Part shown: positions 60,387 to 64,000 of the stretch, in pieces
Position numbering within the stretch: the stretch's first letter is position 1
How the letters are laid out: the number at the start of each line of letters is the position of its first letter
DNA from: Acinetobacter johnsonii CIP 64.6
Lineage (GTDB): Bacteria > Pseudomonadota > Gammaproteobacteria > Pseudomonadales > Moraxellaceae
Direction: 5' to 3'
NCBI RefSeq assembly: GCF_000368045.1
Contig: NZ_KB849234.1
Span: 62,001 to 126,000 of the forward strand
DNA length: 64,000 nucleotides
Translations under genes and position numbers: made by a program
Notes under the pieces: generated by a model
Told to the model about the DNA's origin: nothing
Databases searched by the model: none
The model's input: only the letters and a program-made list of their open reading frames with translations

Positions 60387-61976
60387 TTAGTGTTCGCGGG
60401 TATTGCGGAACACGATGTCTGGATAGCGCTCTTGCATCAGTTGTAAGTTCACACGACTCGGTGCCAAGTAGGTCAAGTGACCACCACCATCTACCGATAA
60501 TTGGTCATGTGCTTTTTTCTTAAATTCATTAAATTTTTTGTCATCATCACAGGACACCCAGCGCACAGTGTTAATGCTCACAGGCTCGTAGACGCAGTCG
60601 ACTTTGTACTCTTCTTTCAAACGGTATGCCACCACTTCAAACTGAAGTACACCTACCGCACCGACAATCAAGTCATTGCTATTTTGCGGCATGAAGACCT
60701 GTGTTGCACCTTCTTCTGAGAGTTCTTTTAAGCCTTTTTGTAACTGTTTCGATTTCAATGGATCTTTCAAACGTACACGGCGGAACATTTCAGGGGCGAA
60801 GTGCGGGATACCCGTAAATTGTAGTTTTTCACCTGAGGTAAAAGTATCACCGATTTGAATCGTACCGTGGTTATGTAAACCAATAATGTCGCCCGGCCAT
60901 GCTTCTTCTAGATGCTGACGATCACCAGCTAAGAAAGTCAAAGCATCACTAATACGCACATCTTTATCTAGACGCACATGCTTCATTTTCAAACCTTTTT
61001 CATATTTGCCTGAACAAATACGCATAAAGGCAATACGGTCACGGTGTTTCGGGTCCATATTGGCTTGAATTTTAAAGACAAAGCCAGTAAAACCCTCTTC
61101 AGTCGCTTCAACCAAACGATTTTCTGTTGGATGCGCTTTAGGTTCAGGCGCATAGTTGCTAAATGCATCTAACACATGGTCTACACCAAAGTTACCTAAT
61201 GCTGTACCAAACAATACAGGCGTTTGACGACCCGCAAGGAACTCTGTGCGGTCTAAAGGCTCATTGGCCATTTGCACCAGTTCTAGAGACTCTTCAAATG
61301 CCGCCCAAGCCAACTCCCCGACTTTTTCACGTAAGTCTGGATAGTCATAACCATCACGGACTTCGATTTCGGTAATGGTTGAACCAAAACCTGCTTTATA
61401 CACATAAAACTTTTCTTCGATCAGGTTAAACACCCCAGCGAAGTCACGACCTGTACCAAGCGGCCAGGTGATCGGCACACATTTGATTTTGAGAACGTTT
61501 TCAATTTCATCCAACAGCTCTAAAGGCTCACGGATTTCACGGTCCATTTTGTTCACAAATGAAATGATCGGTGTGTCACGCATACGACACACTTCCATCA
61601 GTTTCACGGTACGATCTTCGACACCTTTTGCACCGTCAATTACCATCAAAGCTGAATCGACTGCCGTTAAGGTACGATACGTATCTTCCGAGAAGTCTTC
61701 GTGTCCCGGCGTATCCAGCAGGTTGATCATCTTGTCTTTAAATGGAAACTGCATGACAGAGGTGGTGATCGAAATACCACGTTCTTTTTCCATTTCCATC
61801 CAGTCCGAAGTGGCTGCACGGTCCGATTTACGGCTTTTCACCATACCTGCAATCTGAATGGCCTGTCCCCACAACAGCAATTTTTCTGTCATGGTGGTCT
61901 TACCAGCATCGGGGTGGGAAATAATCGCAAAGGTGCGACGCTGCGCAACTTGCGCGGCTAATTCATTTTTAAACAT
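60387..61976 (-). CDS. prfC: Peptide chain release factor 3
   Basis: A 529-residue translational GTPase that recycles RF1 and RF2 from the ribosome. GTPase motifs: AIISHPDAGKTTMTEKLL (G1, residue ~17), RGISITTSVMQF (G2), LLDTPGHEDFSEDTYR (G3) and SFVNKMDRE (G4). The RF3-specific TEKLLLWGQAIQIAGMVKSRKSDRAATSDWMEMEKERG confirms the assignment over EF-G. Full length, single gene. Confidence 0.98.
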   Translation of the reverse strand: MFKNELAAQVAQRRTFAIISHPDAGKTTMTEKLLLWGQAIQIAGMVKSRKSDRAATSDWMEMEKERGISITTSVMQFPFKDKMINLLDTPGHEDFSEDTYRTLTAVDSALMVIDGAKGVEDRTVKLMEVCRMRDTPIISFVNKMDREIREPLELLDEIENVLKIKCVPITWPLGTGRDFAGVFNLIEEKFYVYKAGFGSTITEIEVRDGYDYPDLREKVGELAWAAFEESLELVQMANEPLDRTEFLAGRQTPVLFGTALGNFGVDHVLDAFSNYAPEPKAHPTENRLVEATEEGFTGFVFKIQANMDPKHRDRIAFMRICSGKYEKGLKMKHVRLDKDVRISDALTFLAGDRQHLEEAWPGDIIGLHNHGTIQIGDTFTSGEKLQFTGIPHFAPEMFRRVRLKDPLKSKQLQKGLKELSEEGATQVFMPQNSNDLIVGAVGVLQFEVVAYRLKEEYKVDCVYEPVSINTVRWVSCDDDKKFNEFKKKAHDQLSVDGGGHLTYLAPSRVNLQLMQERYPDIVFRNTREH

Positions 61977-62144
61977 AAATTAAATCTGCAATTGATCATA
62001 GCCCTCATGGTCGATACGACCACAAAGTCCTATAAAAGAAATTCTAAATTGGGCTAATTGTATCCGAATACCGCTTGAGCTTCTATTGTCTTTTATCGAG
62101 CGAAGCGAGAAAGCACCTCACGCCAAAGCGTTTCAATCAACGGC

Positions 62145-64000
62145 TTAATTGAAATAAGTTGACGATGTGTACTCAAACTCTTCTAAGCGCTTAACATCCA
62201 TAGGCATACCCAACAAATAGCCTTGTAATTGCTGACAGCCTAACCGCGACAAGATTTCCATTTGCAAAGGACTTTCAACACCTTCTGCCGTCACGACTAA
62301 ACCCAAGCGAATCGCCAGATGAACAATACTTTCTAAGATCATTTCATCTTTTGAGCCAACAGTCAGCTCATGAATAAAACCGCGATCAATCTTCAACTCA
62401 TCTACAGGTAGGTTTTTTAAATATAAAAAGCTAGAATGTCCTGTCCCAAAGTCATCAATCGCCAAACGAATCCCCATTTCACGTAAACGCTGTAAGGTAC
62501 GAATGCTAGCTTCGATATGGTGCATGGCCGTACTTTCAGTGATTTCAATAATTAAATGATTTGGATTGACTTTGTATTTATCAAAAAGATGCTCAAGATT
62601 ATTAAATAAATGCTTATGCTCAAACTGCACCGCCGATAAATTCACAGCAATTGGATACAGTTCAATTTTCTCTCGTTCCCAGATTTGCAGTTGTTTACAT
62701 GCTTGCTCCAAAGCCCAATACCCCATTTGGATGATCAGCCCCGTTTTTTCCGCACCTTTAATAAACATATTGGGGGTCAGCAAACCTAAAGTCGGATGCT
62801 TCCAGCGAATCAATGCCTCGACTCCACATATCCGTTGATCTTGGATGGTAAATTTAGGCTGGTAATACAAAACAAACTGTTGTTCTTCTACGGCTTTATA
62901 TAAGTCATTGATCAGCTTAGTTTGGCTTTTCGCTTCTTGTTGGTCAAAACTGTAATTAAAAATAGAATAGGTATTTCGTCCCTGATATTTTGAGGTCAGC
63001 ATCGCTGCATCGGCATTAATCAGTAAATCCTGCAAATTACTACCATGTTCGGGATACATCGCAATACCAATACTCGCAGACACATTGATTTCTTTACCCG
63101 CAATCAAAAAGCTATCTTGAATCAACTCCAGCACGTGCTCCGCCATTTGGCATGCTTGCTCTGGAGTGGCCTGCTCCAGCACCATTAGAAACTCGTCCCC
63201 ACCAATTCTGAGAATTTTTTCATTTTTACTTAAGTGGCGATGAATTCGTGTGGTCAGTTGAACCAATAATTGATCCCCAACATGGTGCCCAAAGACATCA
63301 TTCACAGCTTTAAAGCGATCTAAATCGATATATAGAAAAGCAATGCTTTCATTGCGGAAGCGGTGATCTGTAAACAGAAAATGGGCGTATTCTGCCAAAT
63401 ACAATCGATTGGGGAGCTTGGTTAAATTGTCCTGTACCGCCTGATTTGCCAACTCTTTATTGGCCAGAGAGAGTTGAATATTACGCTCTTCTAAACGCTG
63501 CTCCAACACCGCAACAACAAATGCCGCCACCAAAATCAAACAGGTAATAAAGATAACAACAAATAAAACAATGCTTTGACCTGCTTCAAGGGGCATCACC
63601 AGCTTGTCACTATGGGTTGGATAGAACGAGACTGCTAGCATACCGGTATAATGCATACTCACGATGGTCAAGGCCATCATCCCTGCAACATACCATTGGT
63701 ACAACAGTTTCTTGCTGACCGCACTTTTATATTTAAAGATCAGCCAAAAGGTTAAACCCGAGCCACTAATGGCAAGTAAAATAGAAAAAACTGTTAATAA
63801 AGGATCGTAAACACTCTGATAGCCCTCAATAATCAGCCCCATCATGCCAGTATAATGCATGCCCGAAATACCAAGCCCCATCAATACCGACCCCAAAACC
63901 AATCTTAAAAAAGGTAAGGTCTGACGCGTGGTCAACCAAATTGAAAAAACAGATGCAATAAAAGCAATAAAAAAAGAAAGAATTGTCAGTGCAGGGTCAA
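62145..64000 (-). CDS. MHYT-GGDEF-EAL cyclic-di-GMP protein, 5' end outside window
   Basis: At least 618 residues. The frame stays open to the last base of the window, so the true start lies beyond it; a TTG at 63935 is internal. MHYT sensor motifs ISGMHYTGMMGL and VSMHYTGMLAV sit between membrane helices. A GGDEF domain has an intact RIGGDEFLMVLE site near the middle. A full EAL domain follows, with VEALIRWKHP, DDFGTGHSSF and DELKIDRGF. Both synthesis and breakdown of c-di-GMP are possible on motif grounds. The MHYT part may sense a diatomic gas (family proposal). Confidence 0.93.
   Translation of the reverse strand, partial: DPALTILSFFIAFIASVFSIWLTTRQTLPFLRLVLGSVLMGLGISGMHYTGMMGLIIEGYQSVYDPLLTVFSILLAISGSGLTFWLIFKYKSAVSKKLLYQWYVAGMMALTIVSMHYTGMLAVSFYPTHSDKLVMPLEAGQSIVLFVVIFITCLILVAAFVVAVLEQRLEERNIQLSLANKELANQAVQDNLTKLPNRLYLAEYAHFLFTDHRFRNESIAFLYIDLDRFKAVNDVFGHHVGDQLLVQLTTRIHRHLSKNEKILRIGGDEFLMVLEQATPEQACQMAEHVLELIQDSFLIAGKEINVSASIGIAMYPEHGSNLQDLLINADAAMLTSKYQGRNTYSIFNYSFDQQEAKSQTKLINDLYKAVEEQQFVLYYQPKFTIQDQRICGVEALIRWKHPTLGLLTPNMFIKGAEKTGLIIQMGYWALEQACKQLQIWEREKIELYPIAVNLSAVQFEHKHLFNNLEHLFDKYKVNPNHLIIEITESTAMHHIEASIRTLQRLREMGIRLAIDDFGTGHSSFLYLKNLPVDELKIDRGFIHELTVGSKDEMILESIVHLAIRLGLVVTAEGVESPLQMEILSRLGCQQLQGYLLGMPMDVKRLEEFEYTSSTYFN

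Noticed and set aside
1..64000. CRISPR arrays, rRNA or tRNA genes
   Set aside because: No regularly spaced repeats and no convincing rRNA or tRNA sequence found by eye on either strand.

Overview
The window looks like an Acinetobacter chromosome. The basis is AT-rich DNA, a three-gene pnt transhydrogenase, and familiar Moraxellaceae versions of rsfS, amtB, acnA, prfC, tcdA and dusA. The genus is inferred from how the proteins look, not from a search.

Left flank (1-11651), ordinary chromosome: a glyoxylate/hydroxypyruvate pair (tartronate semialdehyde reductase-like plus hydroxypyruvate isomerase-like), rsfS, an ammonium transporter with a small downstream gene, pntAA-pntAB-pntB, an MFS exporter and a solitary HEPN-domain protein. 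Right flank (51094-64000): dusA, two hypotheticals, tcdA, acnA, a TatD-type nuclease, two lipoproteins, prfC and an MHYT-GGDEF-EAL protein cut by the window edge.

Between them lies a genomic island of about 39.4 kb inserted in the 5' end of dusA. A 20-bp direct repeat (11703-11722 and 51074-51093) marks its ends. The displaced start of dusA is stranded at 11652-11732, and the island supplies a new start to the intact dusA. A tyrosine integrase (49741-50889) sits beside the right end.

The island has three blocks. (1) 11733-24248, defence: an unrecognised protein paired with an XRE/ImmA-IrrE regulator, then an overlapping operon hsdM - AlbA_2/HATPase gene - hsdS - RloC-like anticodon nuclease - hsdR. 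(2) 24249-37293, cargo: begins with a 3' remnant of an island-core gene, then a TorF-like porin, a glutamine synthetase-family gene, a dead IS5-family element, the complete kdpABCDE potassium-uptake locus, and a uppP pseudogene. (3) 37294-50940, core: RDF-like protein, YqaJ exonuclease, DUF932 protein, small envelope proteins, a strongly structured non-coding segment, tandem YagK/YfjJ (HUH Rep-like) genes, winged-helix and coiled-coil proteins, a PrtN-like activator and the integrase.

Most worth a second look are the RloC-like nuclease and AlbA_2 protein built into the type I restriction operon, the structured segment at 42.7-42.9 kb beside HUH-like Rep genes, and the unrecognised partner of the XRE/ImmA-IrrE protein.
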